This document shows positions 6,010-12,607 of a stretch of 15,324 bases of DNA, piece by piece. This stretch comes from CAIKOD01 sp035505975 (GTDB taxonomy: Archaea; Halobacteriota; Methanomicrobia; Methanomicrobiales; Methanospirillaceae), in assembly GCA_035505975.1 (NCBI GenBank), contig DATJQJ010000016.1, positions 1 to 15,324 on the forward strand, written 5' to 3'. How positions within the stretch are numbered: position 1 is the first letter of the stretch; the number at the start of each line of letters is the position of its first letter. The position numbers and the translations under genes are program-made. The notes beneath the pieces were generated by a model. The model was not told the origin of the DNA. It did no database searches and saw only the letters and a program-made list of their open reading frames with translations.

Positions 6010-6636
6010 TCATTGCCGAGGGTTTTCCCAAATCCCTTCGCTATCAGCCACGAAATGACCCGTGGCCGGTAGGGTTGAATTCACCAGGAGATCCCGGATC
6101 GCGGTCTCTTCAAAGGATTCGGCACGATAGCGCTCGATAAGGAGCATTGCGATCTTCCTGGCTTCTTTTTCTGATATCCTGGTGCCTGTCCCGGGGCACG
6201 GAAAAACCTCAAGCATTCCCTCGGTCACCTTGAACGGATAGGTCCGGCATATCCATGGGCGTGCCTGATATACCTTGCATTGAGAGTCGGAGAGGAAGAT
6301 GCATTCATCGCCGGTACGTTTCAGTTCCCAGTTAAACGTGCAGGTGAGTCCCTCTCCGATCCTGACAACACCGGGAAATGGATCACAGAAATCCTCTCTG
6401 GAAAGCCCTGAAATGTCACGAATCGCACGAAGATCAGTCGCGGTGACCATGACCTGGTTCGAGTCCGGGCTTTCCTGCCGGCAGCACGAGCCGCACCGGA
6501 TACATGAAAAACCTGTTTCCTTTATTTTACTGGCGATAAATTCAATATCCGGCAATTCTTCCCGGCCCCGGGGAAACCTGATTATTGTTACCGGTTCATC
6601 CGGTCGTTCTGAGGGTGATGGCATTGAAATTTTCAT
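6010..6636 (-). CDS. YkgJ-family cysteine-cluster protein
   Basis: 208 residues from the ATG at 6636. The N-terminal cluster C45-x2-C48-x2-C51-C52 (SCIRCGSCCRQES) and later cysteines C112, C120, C130 and C147, with the typical ECIFL...CKVYQARPWICRTYPF pattern, place it in the YkgJ/CxxCxxCC (UPF0153) family, thought to bind zinc or an Fe-S cluster. No biochemical role is established. The start is chosen for a GGGAG sequence 8 nt upstream; the longer frame to 6747 lies wholly within the upstream glutaminase gene. The first 41 nt overlap the 3' end of the GMP synthase subunit A gene in another frame, so translational coupling is likely. A link to GMP synthesis is not implied by the family. Confidence 0.87.
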   Translation of the reverse strand: MKISMPSPSERPDEPVTIIRFPRGREELPDIEFIASKIKETGFSCIRCGSCCRQESPDSNQVMVTATDLRAIRDISGLSREDFCDPFPGVVRIGEGLTCTFNWELKRTGDECIFLSDSQCKVYQARPWICRTYPFKVTEGMLEVFPCPGTGTRISEKEARKIAMLLIERYRAESFEETAIRDLLVNSTLPATGHFVADSEGIWENPRQ

Positions 6637-7159
6637 ATGCGAGGCTCCCTTGTTCGGTGTGGCTGACCTCAGGGTGCCATTGCAGGCCGTAAATATGCTT
6701 TTCCGGGAGGGCGATCGCTTCATTTGCACAGATATCGGATGATGCAAGCCTGACGAAGCCGGGCGGCATCACGCTAACCTCGTCTGCATGGGACGCCCAG
6801 ACATTAATCAAATCTGGATAGCCGGCGAGAATTTCATCGTGGTCGCAGACCTCGACCCTGACCGCCCCGTAACCACCGAATTTACCCGGCCTCACTACCC
6901 CTCCGAAGGACGATGCGATAATGTGAAGGCCAAGGCAGATCCCGAGGACGGGTATGCCCAGGTGAAGATAGTCGCTGCAGTTACCCGCCCTGTCCATAGT
7001 CGGTCCGCCGCCGAGTACAAGGCCACGGCAGGCGCCTGCTACCTGATCGGGCGGTGTGCTGTTCGGGATCATTTTTGCATCGATAGACAGGTCCCGCAGC
7101 ATGCGAAGGATCAGGTGATTGAATTGTCCGAAATTATTTACGACATAGATGGGGAGCAT
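6596..7159 (-). CDS. guaA: GMP synthase subunit A (glutamine amidotransferase)
   Basis: A 187-residue class I glutamine amidotransferase. The catalytic triad is visible: nucleophile C75 in GICLG (73-77), H162 and E164 in QWHPEVSHTE (160-169). The N-terminus IYVVNNFGQFNHLILRMLRD (4-23) is characteristic of the archaeal stand-alone GMP synthase glutaminase rather than carbamoyl-phosphate or anthranilate synthase subunits, and the length is normal. It releases ammonia from glutamine for amination of XMP by the separate ATP-pyrophosphatase subunit (GuaB-type, often called guaAB), which is not in this window. The gene follows the cobT-like gene by 40 nt, where TTATTATCC about 28 nt before the ATG could be a TATA box for a leaderless message; no Shine-Dalgarno is seen. 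Confidence 0.95.
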   Translation of the reverse strand: MLPIYVVNNFGQFNHLILRMLRDLSIDAKMIPNSTPPDQVAGACRGLVLGGGPTMDRAGNCSDYLHLGIPVLGICLGLHIIASSFGGVVRPGKFGGYGAVRVEVCDHDEILAGYPDLINVWASHADEVSVMPPGFVRLASSDICANEAIALPEKHIYGLQWHPEVSHTEQGSLAYENFNAITLRTTG

Positions 7160-7176
7160 TGCTGGAAAAATATTAG

Positions 7177-7191
7177 ATCCCGGGGATAATA
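7177..7191 (-). promoter_or_regulatory. Candidate promoter of GMP synthase subunit A with small dyad
   Basis: On the minus strand TTATTATCCCC lies about 28 nt before the ATG at 7159, and the dyad ATCCC-G-GGGAT (7177-7187) overlaps it. The spacing fits a leaderless transcript; co-transcription with the upstream cobT-like gene is the alternative. Confidence 0.3.
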
Positions 7192-7199
7192 AGAGGTAG

Positions 7200-8210
7200 T
7201 CATTGGTACCTGCTTACCGCTGAGAACACGTGCTGCCTGATCTCGTCGTGGGAAAATCCCTGGAGCGACGCAAGGAACAACGCACCTCCTGCTCCCATCC
7301 CTTCCTTGACTTCCCCGGTGCAGTACCGTGCGAGACCCGAGTGTCCGAGGCTCCCGAACCCCGGGTCCACGACGTAGAGCCTCACGCCAATCGCACTGGC
7401 GGTCTCTTCAACGTCCGCTGTCGGGTCGTCCCTGACATAGCAGGTCGTTGCGATATCGGGGGCTTCGAGGCCCATCGCCTTCAGGACTGCCGCAACGGCG
7501 AGCATCTGGGTCCCCCCGGCGAGGATGAGCGTGCCCGAATAGCCGCTTGCGAGGCCGGCGGCGACAGGCATCATGGGGTCTCCCGTAACCCTGAGAATGT
7601 CCAGCGGCCCCATATCCGAAAACGGACCTGCCCTCCCGTTTACCGTGTTCCATACCTGCTCCTTGATCTCGACCGGATTGCTGACAAAACTGCTGCTGAC
7701 TCTCGCGGGATAGCCGAGGGCCCTGAGTACGCAGAGCGCGGTAGTGGTACCTCCGGGTACGCACTCCCCGAGCACGACCAGGTCGGCATATGCTGACAGG
7801 AAAAACCCGAGCATTTTCCCTTTTTCGTACAGGCCGGCTGCATCTGGCACCGCATCCCCAAACCTAGGGTCATCGCCGGGCTTTCCGTACATATCCAGGC
7901 AGGGAACGACAGGAGTGTGAACGAGTCCTGCATTGACGAGGAGCGGGGTAATCCCTACCAACTCCATGACAGCCCGGGTGATGGCGGCAGGTGTTGGGCA
8001 CCCGGTCGGCGTATTCGGCAGTACTGCCATACTGGTGATCTCGCCCCGGCTGAGAAGCTCTGCATCCAGGACCGGAGTGAGAAGCGTCTTTTCAGGGGAC
8101 GGGCCAGCACCCGAAATGCCGGGGACTGCCGAAAGAAGGGTATTGGCCAGGATACTGACGAAAAGGGGATGTTCAGCCGGTTTCAACCCGTGTGTAGAGA
8201 CAAATGGCAT
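7200..8210 (-). CDS. cobT: Archaeal CobT-like nicotinate-nucleotide:dimethylbenzimidazole phosphoribosyltransferase
   Basis: 336 residues, the usual length of the archaeal CobT subfamily (TIGR00303 type). Visible family blocks include the N-terminal ANTLLSAVPGISGAGPSPE (22-40), GECVPGGTTTA (148-158), the glycine-rich LILAGGTQMLAV (228-239) and KEGMGAGGALFLA (302-314), whose E303 matches in position the catalytic glutamate of bacterial CobT (E-G-x-G-A). The enzyme transfers phosphoribose from nicotinate mononucleotide to the lower-ligand base, making the alpha-riboside phosphate that CobZ then dephosphorylates. The gene is divergent from cobZ-cobS, which do the next steps, supporting the assignment. 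A TATA-like GATTTATCC lies about 35 nt upstream. The real lower base in methanogens is often 5-hydroxybenzimidazole, so base specificity is open. Confidence 0.92.
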   Translation of the reverse strand: MPFVSTHGLKPAEHPLFVSILANTLLSAVPGISGAGPSPEKTLLTPVLDAELLSRGEITSMAVLPNTPTGCPTPAAITRAVMELVGITPLLVNAGLVHTPVVPCLDMYGKPGDDPRFGDAVPDAAGLYEKGKMLGFFLSAYADLVVLGECVPGGTTTALCVLRALGYPARVSSSFVSNPVEIKEQVWNTVNGRAGPFSDMGPLDILRVTGDPMMPVAAGLASGYSGTLILAGGTQMLAVAAVLKAMGLEAPDIATTCYVRDDPTADVEETASAIGVRLYVVDPGFGSLGHSGLARYCTGEVKEGMGAGGALFLASLQGFSHDEIRQHVFSAVSRYQ

Positions 8211-8361
8211 GAAGGATCACGATCCTGGACAGTCCGGGATAAATCGTACATGATAGTATCGGCTCGGGCCTGCATCAAAGTATCCACGTCCTTCAGCGCC
8301 CTGGTCTCCGGCCGCCATTTATCGCACTGTATAATTAGGGGAACCGGGAATTACTATTGTT
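8211..8361. promoter_or_regulatory. Divergent cobT / cobZ promoter region
   Basis: 151 bp between divergent cobalamin genes. For cobZ (plus), TGTATAATTA (8329-8338) lies about 28 nt before the ATG and there is no Shine-Dalgarno, which suggests a leaderless mRNA. For cobT (minus), GATTTATCC at about 8241-8249 would place a start near 8218, and the dyad GGATC-AC-GATCC (8214-8225) overlaps that point. No known riboswitch structure was recognised. Confidence 0.5.
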
Positions 8362-8805
8362 ATGTTCGAGATCGAGGAGCGGCTCCGGCAAAAAGGCGTA
8401 ACAATGGAAGCGATGGTCGACAGCGCGATGGGCCTTTATGTCTCCCACGGAATGGACGAGAGGGATGCGAGGGTTGATATCCTTGCCAAATTCCGGAAAT
8501 ATCTGCGGGACCCGAACGTCTCCTCCCTCCTCCTCGGGGCAATCCTCCTCGAGGACGAACTCTACTGCAGGAGGGAGGACTCTGAGATAAAAGATGACCC
8601 TGTATTTCTCGTTTCTGACGAGATCATCGGCATGGCTATTGCGGAGTGCATCGGCGGGACCTATGCACGGTTCGAATTTACCCGGTACGACCAGAAGAAG
8701 CCGGGGATCCTGGCAACGCTCGGACCATTTCTTGACGATGCCGTAGCGGGCCTGATCGCGGGATGTACATCGCGCCTCTATACAGAATGTTGTGAATGTT
8801 CCTGA
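8362..8805 (+). CDS. cobZ: CobZ, alpha-ribazole phosphatase (PgpA-like fold)
   Basis: 147 residues resembling the phosphatidylglycerophosphatase A fold used by archaeal CobZ. Diagnostic blocks: VSDEIIGMAIAECIGGTYA (84-102) and RYDQKKPGILATLGPF then LDDAVAGLIAG (108-134), corresponding to the D-E-x-x-G and F-D-x-x-K-P ... D-D-x-x-A-G-L motifs of PgpA. CobZ, described in Methanosarcina, removes phosphate from alpha-ribazole-5'-phosphate (or from cobalamin-5'-phosphate) and replaces bacterial CobC. It has no membrane helices expected of a lipid phosphatase, and its stop overlaps the cobS start by 10 nt, so a cobalamin role is well supported by context. The start at 8362 fits a leaderless message. 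Confidence 0.88.
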   Translation: MFEIEERLRQKGVTMEAMVDSAMGLYVSHGMDERDARVDILAKFRKYLRDPNVSSLLLGAILLEDELYCRREDSEIKDDPVFLVSDEIIGMAIAECIGGTYARFEFTRYDQKKPGILATLGPFLDDAVAGLIAGCTSRLYTECCECS

Positions 8806-9512
8806 AATCCGTTATCGCCCTGTTTCAGTTCTGCACGGTTATCCCCCTTGGGAAACCGGTAGAATTTGAAGAGTTCGCAAGGAGGAGCTGGCTGTATCCC
8901 CTTGCCGGATACGTGACCGGCGGGTTTGCCGCCCTGGTCTCATTTTTTATCCCTGATCGCGCAGTGTCGGCTGCGTTCGCCATTGCAGGGCTCTTCCTCA
9001 TCACCGGGTGCAACCACCTGGACGGGCTCCTTGATTTCGGAGACGGGCTTATGGCCCACGGAGACCGTGAAAAACGGATCAGGGCACTTACTGACCGACA
9101 GATCGGGACTGGCGCCGTGGCAATGGGGGTATCGGTCGTCCTTATTACATGGGCCGGTCTTCAGGCCGCAAGCCCTGTAATATGGGCACTGATAGCCGGC
9201 GAAGTCTGCGCCAAGTTCTCCATGTCGTTCCTTACGGTGACCGGGAAACCGTTCAGGGACGGGATCCACTCATACCTCCACACCATGAGCAAACACCGGT
9301 TCATCATCTATTCGGCAGTGCTCTGTGTACCGCTCGCATTCCTTCCCGTGTCCCCGGCAAAGCTCGTGTTTGCTGCCATAACGATGGTCGCTGTCCCCAT
9401 GATCCTGCTTGGGATTGCGAACCGGTTGTTCGGCGGGGTTAACGGTGACATCGTCGGGGCCTCGAGCGAGATCACCAGGGCAATGGTAATCGTCGTATTT
9501 GCACTCCTCTGA
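8796..9512 (+). CDS. cobS: CobS, adenosylcobinamide-GDP ribazoletransferase
   Basis: 238-residue integral membrane protein with about 6 hydrophobic segments, normal for CobS. The family signature is seen at residues 73-86 (NHLDGLLDFGDGLM, with H74, D76, D80 and D83 for Mg and nucleotide), followed by ALTDRQIGTGAVAMG (97-111). The later NRLFGGVNGDIVGASSEITR (207-226) is the conserved G-x-N-G-D motif near the C-terminus. It joins adenosylcobinamide-GDP to alpha-ribazole, the last condensation of the nucleotide loop, at the membrane. Its ATG lies inside cobZ, overlapping by 10 nt, so the pair is translationally coupled. Confidence 0.95.
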   Translation: MFLKSVIALFQFCTVIPLGKPVEFEEFARRSWLYPLAGYVTGGFAALVSFFIPDRAVSAAFAIAGLFLITGCNHLDGLLDFGDGLMAHGDREKRIRALTDRQIGTGAVAMGVSVVLITWAGLQAASPVIWALIAGEVCAKFSMSFLTVTGKPFRDGIHSYLHTMSKHRFIIYSAVLCVPLAFLPVSPAKLVFAAITMVAVPMILLGIANRLFGGVNGDIVGASSEITRAMVIVVFALL

Positions 9513-9601
9513 ATAATGTCCGGGGGTGAATGCCCCCTGTTGTCTCTCCTCACCATACCTATCAGATCATTTATGAAGATTACCGGCAAGTAGTGATCCA
9601 G

Positions 9602-10465
9602 ATGTTCCGGGATGTAAGCATTCACATGAAGGGGGGCGTCATAACCGAACGCGACGCAGATTTCTGCACTGTCCGGACGAGGATACCTGCCGGTGTCGTT
9701 TCGACCGATCAACTCCGCCAGCTGGCCAGGATTGCAAAACAATACGGCACCGGAAACGTTCACATCACGACAAGGCAGACCATTGAAATCCCTCATGTCA
9801 ACCCGATATATCTCAAGAAAATCGCCGCAGCCCTGGAAAAGAACGGGACACCGGTTGGCTCGGAACGGGATGAAGTCGTCAACGTCGTCTCGTGTCCGGG
9901 GACCGAACGGTGCAAGTTCGCGAACATCAATACCATTGAACTCGCGAAGAACATCGATGAACGCCTTTTCGGGAGAGAGATGCCGGTAAAGATGAGGATT
10001 TCAATTTCCGGATGCCCGAACGGCTGCACAAGTCCGCTCCTCAACGAGATTGGGATCAGCGGGAGGGTGGACCCCGTCAGGGAAGAAGGACTCTGTACGG
10101 GGTGCGGGACCTGCACCGAATACTGCAGGGAAAATGCGATCAGGATTCGCCGTGGAATCTCCGTGCTGGATGCGGAGAAATGCCTCAGTTGCGGGATTTG
10201 TGTCCGATCGTGTCCCTTCGAACTTCTGAAACCCGGGGGTACCCGTTACCTGATCACGGTCGGTGGCAGGAGGGGAAGGCACCCGCATCCCGGCAGGGAA
10301 CTAATTTCGGTCGACAATCCCGGAGAAGTCGTCGATATCGTAGAAAAAGTAGTCTACTGGGTATACCGCCGTGCCTGGAGCGGCCGCCTCCTTTCGGACC
10401 AGCTCGACGAACTTCAGTTCGAACAGTTCAAAACCGAGATCGTCGGTAAGACCATGGGAAAATAA
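9602..10465 (+). CDS. Small siroheme sulfite/nitrite-reductase-like protein (Dsr-LP type) with two 4Fe-4S ferredoxin motifs
   Basis: Numbered from the possible upstream ATG at 9530. A ferredoxin-like half domain (about 33-95, with HITTRQTIEIPHV) is followed by the siroheme/4Fe-4S motif C122-x5-C128 ... C162-x3-C166 (SCPGTERC and SGCPNGC) and an inserted bacterial-type ferredoxin with C189/C192/C195/C199 and C218/C221/C224/C228. This is the layout of the small single-copy dissimilatory-sulfite-reductase-like proteins of methanogens, about half the size of full sulfite reductases; their function is unsettled. I prefer the ATG at 9602 (287 residues): GTGAT lies 4 nt upstream, and the 24 codons before it have a poorer third-position GC. 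At 9530 the GGGGGTGA abuts the ATG with no spacer. The gene follows cobS by 89 nt. It may serve sulfite detoxification, sulfur assimilation or another siroheme redox reaction. Confidence 0.88.
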   Translation: MFRDVSIHMKGGVITERDADFCTVRTRIPAGVVSTDQLRQLARIAKQYGTGNVHITTRQTIEIPHVNPIYLKKIAAALEKNGTPVGSERDEVVNVVSCPGTERCKFANINTIELAKNIDERLFGREMPVKMRISISGCPNGCTSPLLNEIGISGRVDPVREEGLCTGCGTCTEYCRENAIRIRRGISVLDAEKCLSCGICVRSCPFELLKPGGTRYLITVGGRRGRHPHPGRELISVDNPGEVVDIVEKVVYWVYRRAWSGRLLSDQLDELQFEQFKTEIVGKTMGK

Positions 10466-10514
10466 GGCAGGATGGGACCGGAATCACCGGAACCTGTGAG
10501 TCTGTCTGCGATGT

Positions 10515-10814
10515 TCAATGATATCTCGGGGAATAACCCTCCCCTGCATCGTCATCGCACGCGATGGCTTCGCCGTCCCGTACCAGCGAATTGAACTGGA
10601 GCGCCGCCTCCATTAGGGCCTCGTCCTGGGCTCTTCCCTGGCGTATTGCCGAGAGTGCCTGTTCCTGCGGTGACGGGTAAACTCTCGGGCCCATGCGGAC
10701 TCCGGTACAGTGCGAGCAATAGGCACACATCCGGTAAACCGAGACTTCCCCGGTGGCGCAATCCACCATTGCCCTGGTTTTTTTCTCATCGCGACGTATC
10801 GGAAGGGTCTTCAT
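10515..10814 (-). CDS. Small cysteine-rich protein of unknown function
   Basis: About 99 residues from the ATG at 10814. I do not recognise the family. It has C19, then C30-x2-C33-x2-C36 (MCAYCSHCTG), which could bind zinc or an Fe-S cluster, a basic N-terminus (MKTLPIRRDEKKTR), a helical middle (about 48-80) and an acidic end (ACDDDAGEG). Amino-acid composition and third-position GC look like a real gene. The start is unsure: a TTG at 10826 has GGGAG 4 nt upstream, better placed than for the ATG, and would add four residues. The open frame continues to 10967, but that part overlaps the EF-1alpha promoter and is composed like non-coding DNA. The gene converges on the sulfite-reductase-like gene (49 bp gap) and is divergent from EF-1alpha. 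Confidence 0.6.
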   Translation of the reverse strand: MKTLPIRRDEKKTRAMVDCATGEVSVYRMCAYCSHCTGVRMGPRVYPSPQEQALSAIRQGRAQDEALMEAALQFNSLVRDGEAIACDDDAGEGYSPRYH

Positions 10815-10984
10815 AGTACTTAGCAATGTTCTCCCTGCCTGATATGACTTTGCCGGTTTGCTTGGGAATCCGGGCAAATAACGCCGTTGGCGCCCATCGA
10901 AATGATTAATATAGATGGGTCCCAATAAGTAATACTCGCATAAATAGGCTGTTTGAGACAGTCCCATTTTATCGGAGGATGGTT
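10815..10984. promoter_or_regulatory. EF-1alpha promoter and leader, shared divergent region
   Basis: CATAAATA (10939-10946) is a good TATA-like box; a start near 10968-10972 would give a leader of about 15 nt holding the GGAGG site. A second AT-rich box TTAATATAG (10906-10914) could act for either strand. On the minus strand, GTTATTTGCC at about 10875-10884 could serve the small Cys-rich gene. Confidence 0.5.
10974..10978 (+). promoter_or_regulatory. Shine-Dalgarno deciding the EF-1alpha start
   Basis: GGAGG ends directly at the in-frame ATG at 10979 (no spacer) but has a 6-nt spacer to the ATG at 10985. The second ATG is therefore the real start, matching the usual N-terminus of archaeal EF-1alpha. 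Confidence 0.8.
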
Positions 10985-12262
10985 ATGGCAACTGACAAGC
11001 CCCACATGAATCTTGCGGTTATCGGACACATCGACCATGGAAAGTCCACTATGGTAGGTCGCCTGATGTTCGAGACCGGCACTGTTCCCGCGCACATTAT
11101 CGAGGGATACCGTAAAGAGGCCGAATCAAAGGGTAAGGCAACCTTCGAGTTCGCCTGGGTAATGGATAACTTAAAAGAAGAACGTGAGAGGGGTATCACC
11201 ATCGATATCGCCCATAAACGCTTCGATACTCCAAAGTTCTATTTCACGGTAGTAGACTGTCCCGGTCACAGGGACTTCGTCAAGAACATGATCACCGGCG
11301 CCTCGCAGGCCGATGCCGCAATCCTCGTCGTCGCTGCCGCAGATGGTGTCATGGACCAGACCAAGGAGCACGTGTTCCTTGCAAGGACCCTCGGTATCCA
11401 GCAGCTGATCATTGCCATCAACAAGATGGACGCAGTCAAGTACGACCAGAAGAGATTCGAGGAGGTCAAGAAAGACCTTTCCGCACTCCTTTCGATGGTC
11501 GGGTACAAACCGGCAGATATCCTCTTCATACCGACCAGCGCTCTCGCAGGCGTCAATATCAAGGCAAAGAGCCCGGAAACGCCCTGGTACACCGGCCCCT
11601 CGCTCCTCGAGTCGCTCGATACCTTAAAAGAGCCGGAAAAACCGACCGACAAGCCGCTCAGGCTCCCGATACAGGACGTCTACAGCATCAGCGGTATCGG
11701 TACCGTTCCGGTAGGCCGTGTCGAGACCGGCATTATGAAAAAGGGAATGAAAGTCTCCTTCATGCCGGCGAACAAAGAGGGTGAGATCAAGTCGATCGAG
11801 ATGCACCACGAAGAGATCCCCCAGGCAGTACCGGGTGACAACGTCGGGTTCAACGTCCGTGGTATCGCGAAAGGCGACATCCGCCGTGGCGATGTCCTCG
11901 GACCCGCAGAGGCCCCGCCGACCGTTGCCGATGAGTTCACCGCACAGATCGTAATCCTGCAGCACCCCAGTGCCATCACGATCGGTTACACGCCGGTCTT
12001 CCACTGCCATACTACCCAGACCGCCTGCACATTCGTCGAGCTGAAAAAGAAACTCGACCCGCGTACCGGCCAGACAAAAGAGGAGAACCCGACATTCCTG
12101 AAATCAGGGGATGCGGCAATCGTCCAGGTCAAACCCACGAAACCGATGGTCATCGAGAATGTCAAAGAGCTCCCCCAGCTCGGCAGGTTTGCAATACGGG
12201 ATATGGGACAGACGATCGCAGCCGGTATGTGCATTGCGATCCAGCCGAAACAGATGAGATAA
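10985..12262 (+). CDS. tuf: Translation elongation factor EF-1alpha (aEF1A / EF-Tu)
   Basis: 425 residues, complete. It is the GTPase that brings aminoacyl-tRNA to the ribosome. GTP-binding motifs: G1 GHIDHGKST (14-22), G2 around GITID (70-74, T72), G3 DCPGH (91-95), G4 NKMD (146-149) and G5 SAL (185-187). Domains II and III follow (about 225-315 and 320-425), including the RVETG and GFNVRG blocks typical of the family. It is followed by rpsJ, the common archaeal order at the end of the str operon, but the usual upstream partners (rps12, rps7, fusA) are not here; a small Cys-rich gene and a sulfite-reductase-like gene take their place. A strong Shine-Dalgarno and TATA-like box fit high expression. 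Confidence 0.98.
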   Translation: MATDKPHMNLAVIGHIDHGKSTMVGRLMFETGTVPAHIIEGYRKEAESKGKATFEFAWVMDNLKEERERGITIDIAHKRFDTPKFYFTVVDCPGHRDFVKNMITGASQADAAILVVAAADGVMDQTKEHVFLARTLGIQQLIIAINKMDAVKYDQKRFEEVKKDLSALLSMVGYKPADILFIPTSALAGVNIKAKSPETPWYTGPSLLESLDTLKEPEKPTDKPLRLPIQDVYSISGIGTVPVGRVETGIMKKGMKVSFMPANKEGEIKSIEMHHEEIPQAVPGDNVGFNVRGIAKGDIRRGDVLGPAEAPPTVADEFTAQIVILQHPSAITIGYTPVFHCHTTQTACTFVELKKKLDPRTGQTKEENPTFLKSGDAAIVQVKPTKPMVIENVKELPQLGRFAIRDMGQTIAAGMCIAIQPKQMR

Positions 12263-12272
12263 TACCAATACA

Positions 12273-12280
12273 TTTTTTTT
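12273..12280 (+). terminator. T8 tract between EF-1alpha and rpsJ
   Basis: Eight T residues lie 10 nt after the EF-1alpha stop and directly before the rpsJ Shine-Dalgarno. Archaeal RNA polymerase often stops or pauses at such tracts, so partial termination could lower rpsJ expression relative to EF-1alpha. No hairpin precedes it. Confidence 0.35.
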
Positions 12281-12284
12281 GGAG
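12281..12284 (+). promoter_or_regulatory. Shine-Dalgarno of rpsJ
   Basis: GGAG with a 6-nt spacer to the ATG at 12291. It excludes the in-frame TTG at 12279, which overlaps it. Confidence 0.75.
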
Positions 12285-12290
12285 AATATA

Positions 12291-12599
12291 ATGCAGAAAG
12301 CCAGAATACGCCTGACAGGCACTGATTTCAAGAAAGTCGAGATGGTATGTGACCGTATCAAGGAGATTGCAGAACGCACGGGCGTGAATCTGGCAGGGCC
12401 AATCCCCCTCCCGACAAAGAAACTGGTCGTCCCAATACGGAAGAGCCCGGATGGGGAAGGGACCGCGACATGGGACCGCTGGCAGATGAGGGTACACAAG
12501 AGGCTTATCGATATCGATGCCGACGAGCGTGCTCTCCGTCAGCTCATGAGGACCCAGGTCCCGAAGGATATCGGTATAGAGATCGTCCTTGAGAGCTGA
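12291..12599 (+). CDS. rpsJ: 30S ribosomal protein S10 (uS10)
   Basis: 102 residues, the normal archaeal length. It starts MQKARIRLTGTDFKKVEMVC and contains the family blocks AGPIPLPTK (39-47) and VHKRLIDIDADERALRQLM (about 68-86). The protein is part of the 30S head. The ATG at 12291 is set by the GGAG site. The gene follows EF-1alpha by 28 nt and precedes the Agl23-type gene by 8 nt, so all three probably share a message. Confidence 0.97.
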   Translation: MQKARIRLTGTDFKKVEMVCDRIKEIAERTGVNLAGPIPLPTKKLVVPIRKSPDGEGTATWDRWQMRVHKRLIDIDADERALRQLMRTQVPKDIGIEIVLES

Positions 12600-12607
12600 G
12601 GAACGGC

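Noticed and set aside
5873..6031. N-terminal extension of the exported protein to ATG 6031
   Set aside because: It buries a clear signal peptide, overlaps the YkgJ-type gene end, contains the TATA-like box, and lacks the GGTGA site found before ATG 5872.
6637..6747. Upstream extension of the YkgJ-type gene
   Set aside because: It lies wholly within the GMP synthase subunit A gene, with no family resemblance; GGGAG precedes ATG 6636.
8211..8361. Cobalamin riboswitch upstream of cobT or cobZ
   Set aside because: No B12-box-like sequence was recognised, the region is too short on each side, and cobZ appears leaderless.
10827..10967. Upstream extension of the small Cys-rich gene
   Set aside because: It runs through the EF-1alpha TATA region and is composed like non-coding DNA.
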